Below, in pieces: positions 36,058 to 46,629 of a DNA stretch of 64,000 nucleotides (positions are counted from its first letter, which is position 1; every line of letters starts with the position of its first letter). The position numbers and the translations under genes are program-made. The DNA is from Solibacteraceae bacterium (GTDB taxonomy: Bacteria; Acidobacteriota; Terriglobia; Bryobacterales; Bryobacteraceae). Under the pieces are notes generated by a model that worked only from the letters and a program-made list of their open reading frames with translations, was not told the DNA's origin and searched no databases. Location: positions 1 to 64,000 of the forward strand of contig JAJPJX010000213.1 of NCBI GenBank assembly GCA_021324015.1. The letters run 5' to 3'.

Positions 36058-37599
36058 ATGAACAGGCTCGACGAACTGCGCCGCCGCCATGCCGCGGCCG
36101 ATGAAGGCGGAGGGCCCGAGCGGCGCGAGCGCCAGCACCGGGAGGGCAAGCTCTCCGCCCGCGAACGCATCGAGCTGCTGCTGGACGAAGGCACCTTCGA
36201 AGAGCTGGACAAGATGGTTACACACCGCTGCCGCGATTTCGGCATGGAAGACCAGGTGATTCCCGGCGATGGCTTCGTCACCGGCTACGGCTATATCCAC
36301 GGGCGCCTGGCCTACGTCTTCGCCCAGGATTTCACTGTCTTCGGCGGTTCGCTCTCCGAATCCAACGCGCAGAAAATTTGCAAGATCATGGCCCTGGCGC
36401 TCAAGAACGGCGCCCCCGTCATCGGCCTGAACGATTCCGGCGGCGCGCGCATCCAGGAGGGCGTGCTCTCGCTAGGCGGCTACGCGGATATCTTCCTGCG
36501 GAACACCCTGGCCAGCGGCGTGGTGCCGCAAATCTCCGCCATCATGGGGCCCTGCGCCGGAGGCGCGGTCTATTCCCCCGCCATCACAGACTTCATCTTC
36601 ATGGTGGAGAAGACCAGCTACATGTTCGTCACCGGTCCGGACGTGATCAAAACCGTCACCCATGAAGACGTCACCAAGGAGCGCCTGGGGGGCTCCCTGA
36701 CGCATAACTCGGTGAGCGGCGTGGGGCACTTCATGGCCTCCGGCGATGCCGAATGCCTGCGCATGATCCGCGAGTTATTGAGCTATCTGCCCCAGAACAA
36801 CCGCGAAGACCCGCCCCGCCGGCCCTCCACCGACCCTGTGGAGCGCATGGATGCGCAGCTCGATACCCTGGTGCCCCAGGACTCCACGCTACCCTACGAC
36901 ATCAAGGACGCCATCCATCGCGTGGTGGATGACGGCGAATTTTTCGAAGTGCACGAACACTTCGCCCGCAACCTGGTGGTGGGCTTCGCCCGCCTGGACG
37001 GCCGCGCCGTGGGCATCGTGGCCAATCAGCCGGCCTACCTGGCCGGCTGCCTGGATATTGATTCTTCCGTCAAAGGCGCCCGCTTCGTGCGCTTCTGCGA
37101 CGCCTTCAATATCCCTATCCTCACCTTCGAGGACGTGCCCGGGTTCCTGCCCGGCACCGCGCAGGAGTTCGGCGGCATTATCCGCAACGGCGCCAAGCTG
37201 CTGTTCGCCTACGCGGAGGCCACCGTGCCGAAGGTCACCGTCATCACCCGCAAGGCCTACGGCGGCGCATACTGCGTGATGGGCTCCAAGCACATCCGCA
37301 CGGACATCAACCTGGCGTGGCCCTCCGCCGAAATCGCGGTCATGGGCCCGGAAGGCGCCGTCAACATCGTCTACCGGCGGGAACTGGCCGCCGCCGCGGA
37401 CCAGGACGGCGTGCGCCGCCAGAAAGTCGAGGAATTCCGCGAGCGTTTCGCCAACCCCTTCGTGGCGGCCGAACGCGGCTTCATCGACGATGTGATCGAG
37501 CCTCGGGAAACCCGCCCCCGGGTGATCCGCTCCCTGCGCATGCTGGCCAACAAAGTCGATACCTCACCCCGGAAAAAACATGGCAACATCCCCCTGTAA
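36058..37599 (+). CDS. pccB: Acyl-CoA carboxylase carboxyltransferase (beta) subunit
   Basis: 513 aa biotin-dependent carboxyltransferase, propionyl/methylmalonyl-CoA type. N-terminal crotonase half: [71 protein letters not shown]-terminal half: [56 protein letters not shown] and the end KKHGNIPL, as in PccB. The ATG at 36058 gives the family start [17 protein letters not shown]; it lies 8 bp after the glycosyltransferase stop. The alpha (biotin) subunit is not in this window. Substrate specificity is inferred from similarity. Confidence 0.93.
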   Translation: MNRLDELRRRHAAADEGGGPERRERQHREGKLSARERIELLLDEGTFEELDKMVTHRCRDFGMEDQVIPGDGFVTGYGYIHGRLAYVFAQDFTVFGGSLSESNAQKICKIMALALKNGAPVIGLNDSGGARIQEGVLSLGGYADIFLRNTLASGVVPQISAIMGPCAGGAVYSPAITDFIFMVEKTSYMFVTGPDVIKTVTHEDVTKERLGGSLTHNSVSGVGHFMASGDAECLRMIRELLSYLPQNNREDPPRRPSTDPVERMDAQLDTLVPQDSTLPYDIKDAIHRVVDDGEFFEVHEHFARNLVVGFARLDGRAVGIVANQPAYLAGCLDIDSSVKGARFVRFCDAFNIPILTFEDVPGFLPGTAQEFGGIIRNGAKLLFAYAEATVPKVTVITRKAYGGAYCVMGSKHIRTDINLAWPSAEIAVMGPEGAVNIVYRRELAAAADQDGVRRQKVEEFRERFANPFVAAERGFIDDVIEPRETRPRVIRSLRMLANKVDTSPRKKHGNIPL

Positions 37600-38992
37600 G
37601 CTCGCCGCGACGATGTTCTCACTCTGTGTGATCGCCTCCGCCGCGCCCTCCGAACGGTATCCGGTGGACTGGGCTCAGGCGGCCGAGGAGGCCTTGCGGC
37701 ATTATTCCGCACTGCTGCGCACCGATACCAGCAACCCCCCGGGCAACGAGACTCGCGCGGCGAAGTATCTGCAATCGGTCCTGGAGCGGGAGGGCGTCCC
37801 GGTGAAACTTCTGGCCCTGGAACCCTCCCGCGCCAACCTGGTGGCGCGCCTGAGCGGCAACGGCTCGAAAAAGCCCATCCTGATCATGGGCCACACCGAT
37901 GTGGTGGGCGTGCAGCGGGCCAAGTGGTCCGTGGATCCCTTCGCGGCCATCCACAAGAACGGCTTCATCTACGGGCGCGGCGCGCAGGACGACAAGGACA
38001 ACGCCACAGCCGGGCTCATGCTCCTGCTGCTGCTGAAACGCGCGGGCGTGAAACTGGACCGCGATGTGATCTATCTGGCAGAGGCCGGCGAGGAAGGCAC
38101 CACCCAGGTGGGCATCGATTTCCTGGTGCGGGAGCACTGGCCGGAGATTGCCGCCGAGTACGCCCTGGCCGAGGGCGGCGCGGCGGTGGCGCACGAGGGC
38201 AGGGTGCGCTATGTACAGGTGAGCACCACCGAAAAAGTGCCCCGCCAGGTGCGGCTGGTGGCCCACGGCACCGCCGGGCACGGCTCGCGGCCGGTGCCGG
38301 ATAACGTCGTGGTGCATCTCTCGGCGGCGGTCGCGAAATTCGGCGGCTGGCAGCCACCCATGCGCCTGAACGAAACCACGCGCACGTTTTTCGAGCGGCT
38401 GGCCGCCATCAGCCCGCCCGAGGAAGCCGTGCGCTTTCGGGGCATCCTGGACCCCAATCAGGCGCCGGCCATCGAGCGGTACTTTTTCGAACACGAGCCC
38501 GGGTACTACACCGTGCTGCGTACTTCGGTGACGCCCACCATGATCCATGCGGGATTCCGCAACAACGTGATTCCATCGGAAGGCACCGCCTGGCTGGATG
38601 TCCGCGCGCTGCCGGATGAAGATATCGACGGCTTGTATAGCCAACTGGGCCGCGTCATCAACGACCCCGCCGTGCAACTGGTTCCGTTCCACCAGACCGA
38701 CCGGCCGGCCACGCCCCCCTCGCGACTGGACACGGAAATGTTCCGCGCCCTCGAAACCGCCCAGCGGCGCATGTTTCCAACGGCCGTCACCCTGCCCGCG
38801 ATGCTTGCCGGGGCTACCGACATGGCCCAGATCCGGGCCAAAGGGGTGCAGGCCTACGGCGTCGGCCCGGTGGTCGACGATAGCGGAGCCGGCGGCGCTC
38901 ACGCCGACGACGAACGCCTGGCCGAAGGCTCGCTCGAGAAGTTCATCCAGTACCTGTGGTACGCCGTCCTGGAAGTCGCCGCCAGCCGGTAA
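37580..38992 (+). CDS. M20-family zinc metallopeptidase, secreted
   Basis: 470 aa with a signal peptide ([17 protein letters not shown]). Zinc ligands and catalytic residues of the M20 fold are visible: H and D in [13 protein letters not shown] in [14 protein letters not shown] in [13 protein letters not shown], and a His in [15 protein letters not shown]. The dimerisation domain insert lies between about 210 and 340. Such enzymes are carboxypeptidase-like or dipeptidase-like; the substrate is unknown. It overlaps the carboxyltransferase 3' end by 20 bp. Confidence 0.9.
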   Translation: MATSPCKLAATMFSLCVIASAAPSERYPVDWAQAAEEALRHYSALLRTDTSNPPGNETRAAKYLQSVLEREGVPVKLLALEPSRANLVARLSGNGSKKPILIMGHTDVVGVQRAKWSVDPFAAIHKNGFIYGRGAQDDKDNATAGLMLLLLLKRAGVKLDRDVIYLAEAGEEGTTQVGIDFLVREHWPEIAAEYALAEGGAAVAHEGRVRYVQVSTTEKVPRQVRLVAHGTAGHGSRPVPDNVVVHLSAAVAKFGGWQPPMRLNETTRTFFERLAAISPPEEAVRFRGILDPNQAPAIERYFFEHEPGYYTVLRTSVTPTMIHAGFRNNVIPSEGTAWLDVRALPDEDIDGLYSQLGRVINDPAVQLVPFHQTDRPATPPSRLDTEMFRALETAQRRMFPTAVTLPAMLAGATDMAQIRAKGVQAYGVGPVVDDSGAGGAHADDERLAEGSLEKFIQYLWYAVLEVAASR

Positions 38993-39064
38993 CCGCACTG
39001 CCCCGGCGGCACACTTCGCCGTACTTGCTCTCCGCCGCTCCCGCGTCCAACAAAGTGGCTGGGG

Positions 39065-39070
39065 TATACT
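39065..39070 (+). promoter_or_regulatory. Candidate -10 element before the CtpA gene
   Basis: TATACT stands 26 bp upstream of the ATG at 39096 in a 103-bp gap after the M20 gene. No clear -35 box is found at 16-18 bp, so an activator or a different sigma factor may be involved. Confidence 0.35.
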
Positions 39071-39095
39071 TGACTGAAGGACGGTTTTTAGTCGC

Positions 39096-40706
39096 ATGGC
39101 CGTGAAGAGGCGCTCCTTTTTTCTCATTCCCATGATTGTGGCGGTTTGTTCAATCGTGGGAGGGGTTTACGGACCCCGTGTGGAGGTCGCCTCGGCGGCA
39201 TCCGATACCGACGATATTCGCGCCAGTTTAAAATCCTTCACCCGCTCGTATGACCTGGTGGAGGAGAACTTCGCCGATCCGGTGAGCCCCGACAAGGCGA
39301 TCTACAAAGGGGCCATTCCGGGTATGCTGCGCACCCTGGATCCGCACTCCAACTTCTTCGATCCCAAGGACTACCAGTTGCTGCGCGAAGATCAGAAGGG
39401 GCACTACTTCGGCGTGGGGATGCAGGTGGCGCCGCGGGGCGGCAAGACCATCGTGATCGCGCCGTTCAAAGGTTCGCCAGCCTACCGCGCGGGATTGCGC
39501 CCGGGCGACGTCATCCTGCGGGTCAACGACAAGCCCACCGATAACCTCAGCACCACCGAGGTGGCTGACCTGCTGAAAGGCCCGCGCGGCACGCAGGTGA
39601 ACATCCTGGTTTCGCGGGAAGGCAGTTCGGACCCCATCAGCTTCACCGTCACCCGGGATGAGATCTCCCGCAAGAGCATTCCCGTGGCCTTCTGGCTGCG
39701 CCCGGGAATCGCTTATATCAAGATCGACAGCTTCAACGAAACCACCAGCCGTGAGCTTGAAGACGACTTGAAGCGCATGGGCGAGAACAACATCAAGGGC
39801 CTGGTGCTGGACCTGCGGGGCAATCCGGGCGGCCTGCTCAACGAAGGCGTGGCCGTGGCCGACAAGTTCCTGGAAAAGGGCCAGACGATCGTTTCCCACC
39901 GGGGGCGGGCCTCGGCCGAAAAGCCCTACATCGCCAAGAACGGCAACCACGGGCACAACTATCCGATTGTGGTGCTGGTGAACCGCTACTCCGCCTCGGC
40001 CGCGGAAATCGTCTCCGGCGCGCTCCAGGATCACGACCGCGCCTGGGTGCTGGGCGAGACCACCTTCGGCAAGGGATTGGTGCAGACCGTCTACCCGCTT
40101 TCGGAGAACACCGGCCTGGCGCTCACCACCGCCCACTTCTATACCCCTAGCGGGCGCCTCATCCAGCGGGACTACAGCAATCGATCTTTCTTCGATTACT
40201 ACTATCACAAAGACGATAACGCCCGGAACCCCATGGACGTGAAGATGACCGACAGCGGCCGCACGGTCTACGGCGGCGGCGGCATCACGCCGGATGAGAA
40301 GTACGTGGCGCCCAAAATGGACCGCTTTCAGGTGGAACTGCTCCGCAAGTACGCTTTCTTCAACTTCACCAAGCACTACTTCGGTTCGCACGACACCAAG
40401 CTGTCCAAGGACTGGTCCCCGGACAACACCATCCTGAACGATTTTCACGACTTCCTGCTGAAGCAGAACGTGCAGTTCACCGAGGCGGAGTTCGCCCAGG
40501 ACACCGACTGGGTCAAGCGCAACCTTAAGCGCGAAATGTACATCACGGCTTTCGACCTGGACGAAGCGCAGAAGGTGGATGTGGAAACCGACCCGGAGGT
40601 GGAGCGGGCCATCGACGCCATGCCCAAGGCCAAGGCCTTGCTGGATTCCGCCAAGAAGATCATCGTCCAGCGCATGGGCGGCCAGATGGCCGCCGCGCGG
40701 GAGTAG
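39096..40706 (+). CDS. ctpA: CtpA-type S41 carboxyl-terminal processing protease
   Basis: 536 aa. N-terminal membrane anchor or signal (FFLIPMIVAVCSIVGGVYG), a PDZ domain (about 105-190, FGVGMQVAPRGGKTIVIAPF and AGLRPGDVILRVND), then the peptidase core (GLVLDLRGNPGGLLNEGV) with catalytic Ser in NRYSASAAEIVSGAL and Lys in GETTFGKGLVQTV. The extra C-terminal 150 residues are helical and not part of the minimal family. It acts in the periplasm on tails of envelope proteins. guaA follows after 19 bp. Confidence 0.94.
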   Translation: MAVKRRSFFLIPMIVAVCSIVGGVYGPRVEVASAASDTDDIRASLKSFTRSYDLVEENFADPVSPDKAIYKGAIPGMLRTLDPHSNFFDPKDYQLLREDQKGHYFGVGMQVAPRGGKTIVIAPFKGSPAYRAGLRPGDVILRVNDKPTDNLSTTEVADLLKGPRGTQVNILVSREGSSDPISFTVTRDEISRKSIPVAFWLRPGIAYIKIDSFNETTSRELEDDLKRMGENNIKGLVLDLRGNPGGLLNEGVAVADKFLEKGQTIVSHRGRASAEKPYIAKNGNHGHNYPIVVLVNRYSASAAEIVSGALQDHDRAWVLGETTFGKGLVQTVYPLSENTGLALTTAHFYTPSGRLIQRDYSNRSFFDYYYHKDDNARNPMDVKMTDSGRTVYGGGGITPDEKYVAPKMDRFQVELLRKYAFFNFTKHYFGSHDTKLSKDWSPDNTILNDFHDFLLKQNVQFTEAEFAQDTDWVKRNLKREMYITAFDLDEAQKVDVETDPEVERAIDAMPKAKALLDSAKKIIVQRMGGQMAAARE

Positions 40707-40725
40707 CGCCGGCGCGCGAATCAAC

Positions 40726-42480
40726 TTGCATCCCCAGCCACAGGTAACCGTTCTGGACGCGGGCGGGCAGTACTGCCATCTCATCGCCCGCAAAGTGCGG
40801 GAGCTTGGTGTGTACGCCGAAGTGCGCCCCAGTGAGACGCCCGCCGCGCAACTGGCGGGCCGCAAAGCGCTCATCATCTCCGGCGGGCCTTCAAGCGTCT
40901 ACGATCCCGAAAGCCCCACTGTGGACCCGGCCATCTTCGCCGCCGGCCCGGCGGTGCTGGGGATTTGCTACGGCCAGCAACTGATGGCGCACCTGCTGGG
41001 CGGCGAAGTCCGCAAGGGCGAGAAGGGCGAATATGGCCTGGCCACTTTCGAGCTATGCGTGCCCGGCGAACCACTCTTTGCCGGCGCCGATGGGCGGCAA
41101 CAGATCTGGATGAGCCATCGCGATGCCGTGGCCGCCGTGCCCGAGGGCTTTTCCGTGCTGGGCCGCACGGACACCTGCGCCATAGCCGCCATCGCCGAGC
41201 CCGCGCGGCGGCTCTACGGCCTGCAATTCCACCCTGAAGTGGTGCATACCACCCACGGGCGAGAAATCCTCGCCAATTTCCTGTTCGGCATCGCCGGCTG
41301 CCGGCGCGATTGGGACACGCGGCGCCGCGCGCTTCCCCTGGAAGAGGAGATTCGCCGCACGGTGGGCGAACGCAACGTGTTCTTCTTCGTCAGCGGCGGC
41401 GTGGACTCCACAGTGGCTTATACGCTTTGCCTGCGCGCGCTCGGGCCGGAGCGCGTGCGCGGCGTGTACGTGGATACGGGCCTGATGCGCGAAGGAGAAA
41501 CCGACTTCGTGCGCCGCCATTTCGAGGCCCTGGGGTCCGGCACGGTCTCCATCGAGCATGCCGAAGCGCAGTTCCTCACCCCCCTGGCCGCCGCCTGCGA
41601 CCCCGAGCAGAAGCGCCGCATCATCGGCGAAGAGTTTGTGCGCGTGCAGGAACGCATCATCGAATCCCGCCACCTGCTGGACGGCCACTGGATCCTGGGG
41701 CAGGGCACCATTTACCCGGACACCATCGAATCCGGCGGCACCCAGAAGGCGGCCGTCATCAAGACGCATCACAACCGCGTGCCCGGCATCCAGAAGCTGA
41801 TTGAGGCGGGCCGCATCGTCGAGCCTCTGCACGACTATTACAAGGACGAGGTGCGGGATATCGGCCGGGAACTGGACCTGCCGGCGGACCTGCTCAACCG
41901 CCATCCCTTCCCCGGTCCGGGACTGGCCATCCGCTGCCTGTGCGCGCAGGCGGAGGAAGCCGTGCGCCGCTTCCCCGAAGGCTGGCTGGTGCCGGTGCAC
42001 TCGGTGGGCGTGCAGGGCGATTCGCGCACGTACGCCCCCGTGCTGGCCATCGAAGCGCCCGACACGGACCGCGCCGCCGATCTGATCAACCGCATGGCGG
42101 GCATCAATCGCGTGATCGCCCGTCTGGAGACCCGCGAGCCCCTGGAGCGGCTACGCGTGCGCCCCGCCGCACTTTCGCCGGAGCGCCTGGCCCGCCTGCG
42201 CGCCGCCGACGCCATCGTCCGCCGACTCTCCCACGAGAGCGGCTTCGACCGGCGTGTCTGGCAGTTCCCGGTGATCCTCATCCCCATGGGAAGCGAGGAA
42301 GCGCCGGATTCGGTGGTGCTGCGGCCGGTGGATTCGGTGGACGGCATGACGGCCCGCGCCGTGCCCCTGGACGTCCCGCTGAGTGCGGCACTCGCCCGCG
42401 CCCTGCTCGAGATCCCCGGCGTCGCCGGCGTCTTCTGCGACCTCACTCACAAGCCCCCCGGAACCATCGAGTGGGAGTAG
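40726..42480 (+). CDS. guaA: GMP synthase (glutamine-hydrolysing), long form
   Basis: Converts XMP to GMP. The class I glutamine amidotransferase domain (residues 1-195) has VLDAGGQYCHLIARKVREL, the nucleophile Cys in LGICYGQQLMAHLLGG and the HxE pair in LQFHPEVVHT. The ATP pyrophosphatase has FVSGGVDSTVAYTL, and the C-terminal dimerisation domain has RHPFPGPGLAIRC and ends PGTIEWE. 584 aa against 525 in E. coli: the added residues lie in the C-terminal domain, as in the longer GMPS type. The best start is a TTG at 40726; no ATG or GTG fits before the first family strand. Confidence 0.94.
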   Translation: MHPQPQVTVLDAGGQYCHLIARKVRELGVYAEVRPSETPAAQLAGRKALIISGGPSSVYDPESPTVDPAIFAAGPAVLGICYGQQLMAHLLGGEVRKGEKGEYGLATFELCVPGEPLFAGADGRQQIWMSHRDAVAAVPEGFSVLGRTDTCAIAAIAEPARRLYGLQFHPEVVHTTHGREILANFLFGIAGCRRDWDTRRRALPLEEEIRRTVGERNVFFFVSGGVDSTVAYTLCLRALGPERVRGVYVDTGLMREGETDFVRRHFEALGSGTVSIEHAEAQFLTPLAAACDPEQKRRIIGEEFVRVQERIIESRHLLDGHWILGQGTIYPDTIESGGTQKAAVIKTHHNRVPGIQKLIEAGRIVEPLHDYYKDEVRDIGRELDLPADLLNRHPFPGPGLAIRCLCAQAEEAVRRFPEGWLVPVHSVGVQGDSRTYAPVLAIEAPDTDRAADLINRMAGINRVIARLETREPLERLRVRPAALSPERLARLRAADAIVRRLSHESGFDRRVWQFPVILIPMGSEEAPDSVVLRPVDSVDGMTARAVPLDVPLSAALARALLEIPGVAGVFCDLTHKPPGTIEWE

Positions 42481-42520
42481 TTCGGGCCACCGCCCCCGCC
42501 TCCGTCCTACACTGTTGGAT

Positions 42521-44488
42521 ATGGCGCGGGCGCTGGTGATTCTCGGTTTCGCTTGCGTGCTGGCGGCGGCCGAGGCGCCGGACTGGCACAACGCCGGTAT
42601 CGTGGATACGCGGCACTCTCCTTACGCGAAGTTGCATCCCGTTCCCGTCCGGGCGGTGCACATGCGCGAGGGCTTCTGGACCTCGCGCATGCGCGTGAAC
42701 GTGGAGCGCAGCATCCCCACCATGCTGGATTTGCTCGAACAGCACGGCGTGGTGGATAACTTCAGGCGGCTGGCGGGGACCAAGAATGTCCCGCGGCGCG
42801 GCCCGCTGTTCACCGATTCCGACCTCTACAAATGGATCGAAGCGGCGGCCTTCGTGCTCCAGAGCGAGGACCGGCCGCGGTTGCGCGCCGCCATCGGCCG
42901 GCTCACGGACGAGATCCTGGCGGCGCAGGAGCCCAGCGGGTATCTGAACACCTACTGGTCCGGCGAGCGGGCCTCCCAGCGGTTCACCGAGCAGACCCGT
43001 GGCCATGAGCTCTACTGCCTGGGGCACCTGCTGCAAGGCGCCATCGCTTATTACCGGGCCACCGGCGACCGTAAGCTGCTCGATGGCGGCATGCGCTTTG
43101 CCGATTACCTGGCCGCGAACTTCGGCCCGCAGAAGCGCCCGGCTCTCACCGGGCATCCGGAACTGGAGATGGCCCTGGTGGAACTCTACCGCACCACCGG
43201 CCAGCGGCGCTACCTGGATTTCGCCGGCTACCTGCTCAGCGGCGTGGAGCGCCAGCGGCTGCACCTCACCGACCGCGACGTGCAGTACATGTTCTCCGGC
43301 ATCCCCTTCACCTCGCGCACGCGCCTGGAAGGCCACGCCGTGCGCGCCATGTACGCCTCCTGCGGCGCCACCGACTACTACCTCGAAACTGGCGATCCCG
43401 CCTACCGCCACACCCTCGAAACCCTGTGGCAGGACCTGGTGCGGCACAAGATGTACATCACCGGCGGGGTGGGATCGCGAGCCGCCGGCGAGGCCATCGG
43501 CGAGGATTACGAGCTACCCAACGCGCAGGCCTACGGCGAAAGCTGCGCGGCCATTGGAAACATGATGTGGAACTGGCGCCTGCTGCTGGCCTCCGGCGAA
43601 GCGCGCTTTGCCGACGTCATGGAGCGCGCCCTGTACAACGGCATCAACTCGGGCATGTCGCTCGACGGCACGCTATACTGCTACCGCAATCCGCTGGAAT
43701 CCAACCGGGAGCAAATCCGCAATCCCTGGTACGACACCACCTGCTGCCCTCCTAACCTGGAGCGCACCCTGGCGCAGTTGCCGGGCTACCTGTACAGCAC
43801 CGGCGCGCGGGGAGTGTACGTAAACTTCTATCACGGCTCGGAGCTGGACTGGCGCCTGGAGAACGGCACGCCCGTCAAGCTGAGCCAGCAAACAGAGTAT
43901 CCGTGGAAGGGCAGCGTACGGCTCTCGGTCTCACCGGCGAAAGCGGAGGAGTTCAGCCTGTTCGTGCGGATTCCGCGCTGGTCGGCCGCCACCCGGGTCT
44001 CGGTAAACGGCTCCGCGGCGGGTGGGCAGCCCGTGCCCGGCGAGTACCTGGAACTGCGCCGCGTCTGGCGGCCCGGTGATATTGTGACGCTCGCGTTCGA
44101 CGTGCGGCCGCGCCTGATCCAATCCAATCCGCTGGTGCGCGAAAACACCGGGCGGGTGGCCGTCCAGCGGGGGCCGCTGATCTATTGCCTGGAGCAGGCG
44201 GACCTGGCGAGCGCGCCCCCGCTCTTCGATGTGGCCTTGACCACCGGGCCGGGGGCAGGCTTCCGCGAGGAGGACCGGCCGGACTTTTTGGGCGGCGTGG
44301 TCCTGCTGCGGCACCCCGGCATGGCGTCGGCCAAGCCACTCTCCGACGATCCGCTCTATGATCTGCTCGGAAACCTCGGCGACAATCCATGGAAACCGCT
44401 GGAGTTGACCTTCATTCCCTATTACGCCTGGGCCAATCGCGGCCCCGACCGCATGGAAGTGTGGGTCCCCTATGCGCCAAAGCCGTGA
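42521..44488 (+). CDS. GH127 beta-L-arabinofuranosidase-like glycoside hydrolase (DUF1680)
   Basis: 655 aa with a signal peptide (ALVILGFACVLAAAEAPDW). The (alpha/alpha)6-barrel catalytic domain starts VRAVHMREGFWTSRMRVN; the catalytic zinc site residues are in AYGESCAAIGNMMWNWRL (Glu and Cys) and DTTCCPPNLERTLAQ (the two adjacent Cys). C-terminal beta-sandwich domains follow (YPWKGSVRLSVSPAKAEEFS, GRVAVQRGPLIYCLEQADL). GH127 enzymes use a Cys nucleophile to remove beta-L-arabinofuranose from plant glycans. Secretion is consistent with plant polymer use in soil. ATG at 42521; a 40-bp gap follows guaA. Confidence 0.92.
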   Translation: MARALVILGFACVLAAAEAPDWHNAGIVDTRHSPYAKLHPVPVRAVHMREGFWTSRMRVNVERSIPTMLDLLEQHGVVDNFRRLAGTKNVPRRGPLFTDSDLYKWIEAAAFVLQSEDRPRLRAAIGRLTDEILAAQEPSGYLNTYWSGERASQRFTEQTRGHELYCLGHLLQGAIAYYRATGDRKLLDGGMRFADYLAANFGPQKRPALTGHPELEMALVELYRTTGQRRYLDFAGYLLSGVERQRLHLTDRDVQYMFSGIPFTSRTRLEGHAVRAMYASCGATDYYLETGDPAYRHTLETLWQDLVRHKMYITGGVGSRAAGEAIGEDYELPNAQAYGESCAAIGNMMWNWRLLLASGEARFADVMERALYNGINSGMSLDGTLYCYRNPLESNREQIRNPWYDTTCCPPNLERTLAQLPGYLYSTGARGVYVNFYHGSELDWRLENGTPVKLSQQTEYPWKGSVRLSVSPAKAEEFSLFVRIPRWSAATRVSVNGSAAGGQPVPGEYLELRRVWRPGDIVTLAFDVRPRLIQSNPLVRENTGRVAVQRGPLIYCLEQADLASAPPLFDVALTTGPGAGFREEDRPDFLGGVVLLRHPGMASAKPLSDDPLYDLLGNLGDNPWKPLELTFIPYYAWANRGPDRMEVWVPYAPKP

Positions 44489-44509
44489 AAATGGCCCCTG
44501 CCGGCCGGC

Positions 44510-44530
44510 ACGCCCGTGGGCATCGGGCGT
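44510..44530. terminator. Hairpin between convergent genes
   Basis: Perfect 7-bp stem ACGCCCG/CGGGCGT with a 7-base loop, centred in the 53-bp gap between the GH127 gene and the convergent response regulator gene. There is no T tract on either side, so it may act as a bidirectional hairpin terminator of low efficiency. Confidence 0.45.
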
Positions 44531-44541
44531 CCTGCGTCGCT

Positions 44542-45192
44542 CTATGAAAATACAACGATTTTCTTGCGGACCGCGTACAGGACCAGATCCACCGAGCTGT
44601 GGAGGTCCAGCTTCTGCATGATGTGCGTGCGGTGCGTCTCCACGGTGTAGGGGCTCAGATCCAGAATGCCGGCGATTTCTTTGGCTGACTTGCCCTCCGC
44701 CAGGAGTTGGAACACCTCCTTTTCCCGATCGGTAAGCAGATCGTAGGAGTCCTTCAACCCGCGTTGCTTGAGTTGGAGCACGAAGTCATCCAGGAGCATC
44801 TTCGCCACCGTAGGGCTGAAGAAGGACTTCCTTTGGGCAACAGCCTGCACGGCGCGAAGGAGGTCAACGTCGGCGCTCTCCTTGAGCAGGTAGCCCCTGG
44901 CTCCGGCCGTCAGAGCGCGCATCAGATACTCCTCGTCGGAGTACACGCTCAAGATGATCACTCCGACGTTGGGATGATGCTTGACAATCTGCGCCGTGGC
45001 ATCCACCCCGTTCAAGTTCGGCATTCCGATGTCCATGATCACGACATCCGGCCGCAGCGTTTCAGCCAGTCTGACCGCCTCCCGGCCGTCAGAGGCTTCG
45101 CCCACCACCTCGAGGCCCGCATGTTGCTCGAGTTGCAGACGAAGGCCCTTCCGCATCACGCCGTGGTCATCTGCGATAAGTACGCGAATCAT
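44542..45192 (-). CDS. NarL/LuxR-family response regulator
   Basis: 216 aa. The receiver has D8/D9, phospho-acceptor D54 in VVIMDIGMPNLNG, the Ser in IILSVYSDE and Lys in YLLKESAD. The C-terminal LuxR helix-turn-helix contains LTDREKEVFQLLAEGKSAKE and LSPYTVETHRTHIMQKL. The start overlaps the sensor kinase gene by ATGA, so the pair is coupled. It probably controls neighbouring stress genes; the glucosylglycerate genes start 1.4 kb away. Confidence 0.94.
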   Translation of the reverse strand: MIRVLIADDHGVMRKGLRLQLEQHAGLEVVGEASDGREAVRLAETLRPDVVIMDIGMPNLNGVDATAQIVKHHPNVGVIILSVYSDEEYLMRALTAGARGYLLKESADVDLLRAVQAVAQRKSFFSPTVAKMLLDDFVLQLKQRGLKDSYDLLTDREKEVFQLLAEGKSAKEIAGILDLSPYTVETHRTHIMQKLDLHSSVDLVLYAVRKKIVVFS

Positions 45193-46532
45193 CCTGCGGC
45201 CGCTCCACGGCCAATGGGGACCTCCACTTCCAAGATAGTCCCTTTCTGGGGTTGGGAGAGGATGCTCATCTTGCCCCCGAGTTCGCGCGCCCTCTCCTGA
45301 ATGCCGATCAGCCCCAAGCCACGAGACGATGCGTGCACCGGGTCAAACCCCACGCCATCGTCCTGAACCGACAACTGAACCCAGTCAGGCCGGCCATAGA
45401 TCGAGACGCGGATGTTTTTCGCTTGTGCATGTTTCGCGCAGTTGGTCAGGGCTTCCTGAACGATCCGGTAGATGCAGGTTCGATGGCTCTCCGGCAGCCC
45501 CTCCAAATCTCCGTCAATCTGTACCGTCACCGGCACGGCGCTCCTGCGGGAGAACTCGCGGCCCTGCCACCGGAGTGCCGGTCCGAGACCAAGTTCGTCG
45601 AGCATGGCCGGCCGCAGTCCCATCGCCAGGTCGCGGACTTCCCGTATCGTATCGGCGTTCAAACGGCGGGCTTCCTCCAGGCGCATGCGGAGCCTGTCGG
45701 GAGACTGGATCGAGGATTCCAGATTCCCGAGTTCCATGGTCATGGCGGAGAGCATCTGGCCCACAGCATCATGCAGTTCCCGGGACAGGGATCTGCGCTC
45801 TTCCTCCTGAGTCCGCACCAGGTTCCGGGAGAGCCGGCGCAATTCCTCCTCCGCGTGCTCCGCCCGTCCACGCTGCTGTTCGCTCCGGCGCTCGAGCGAG
45901 GCCACCCGGGCAATACTGACCAGGGCCACGAACAGGCCGAGGGACAGGGCGAGAAACACGGTTCTTCGCAGGAAGATCTGAAACAACTGCTGGCTTCCCC
46001 TCAAACGTTGTTGTTCTTTCCGCAGGTTCGCGGCGTTGATCTCGCTGATTTCTCGTGCCAGCGCCACCACCGCCTCCCGGCGGCGGAGCACCTGCCGCCG
46101 AAGAAACACGCTGCTGAGCGCCGCCTTTTCCTGTGGAGACCACGCGAGTATTGGCTCCATCGACTCCCAATACGCTTCCAGCTCGGTACGCAATTGCCGC
46201 AGCCGCGCCCTCTCGCCCTCCCCAATCCGCTGGGCAAGAAGGTCGAGCCGCTGCTGGATCGAAGACCGCATGGTCAAAAGCTCTTCCCGGTACGCAGGGG
46301 CCATCAGGTGAGACGGGTCCAACAGATAATCCCGGATCAGAATGCCGCTCAGATATAGGTCTGCTGGAATTTCCCGCAAGGCAGCATCGGTTTGCAGGTA
46401 TGCGTCATGGGCGGCCGCCGTCTCGTTGTGCAGCGCTTGCGCCCGCCGCATCGCACCGAAGCCGAGCAAGCCGATCAGCAGTATGAGCGTGCCGAATCCG
46501 ACGGAAAGTACCAGCCAACTGCGGGATCTCAT
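45189..46532 (-). CDS. NarX-type sensor histidine kinase (HisKA_3)
   Basis: 447 aa. A first membrane helix (LVLSVGFGTLILLIGLLGFG) is followed by a helical periplasmic sensor of CHASE3-like character (about 30-180), a second helix (VFLALSLGLFVALVSIARV) and a linker coil. Then come HisKA_3 with phospho-His in SLSRELHDAVGQMLSAM and HATPase_c with IVQEALTNCAKHAQAKNI, DDGVGFDP and GLGLIGIQERA. Pairs with the NarL-type regulator downstream. The signal is unknown; CHASE3-like sensors usually read small molecules or membrane state. Confidence 0.91.
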   Translation of the reverse strand: MRSRSWLVLSVGFGTLILLIGLLGFGAMRRAQALHNETAAAHDAYLQTDAALREIPADLYLSGILIRDYLLDPSHLMAPAYREELLTMRSSIQQRLDLLAQRIGEGERARLRQLRTELEAYWESMEPILAWSPQEKAALSSVFLRRQVLRRREAVVALAREISEINAANLRKEQQRLRGSQQLFQIFLRRTVFLALSLGLFVALVSIARVASLERRSEQQRGRAEHAEEELRRLSRNLVRTQEEERRSLSRELHDAVGQMLSAMTMELGNLESSIQSPDRLRMRLEEARRLNADTIREVRDLAMGLRPAMLDELGLGPALRWQGREFSRRSAVPVTVQIDGDLEGLPESHRTCIYRIVQEALTNCAKHAQAKNIRVSIYGRPDWVQLSVQDDGVGFDPVHASSRGLGLIGIQERARELGGKMSILSQPQKGTILEVEVPIGRGAAAG

Positions 46533-46629
46533 TTTGCACCTGCTTCCCTACAGCCATTCTGGCCGGAAAATGACCCTCTGGAGTGATCTCAGGCCTCCGC
46601 CGCCCGCGGTAACCTGGAAGCGGCCCAAG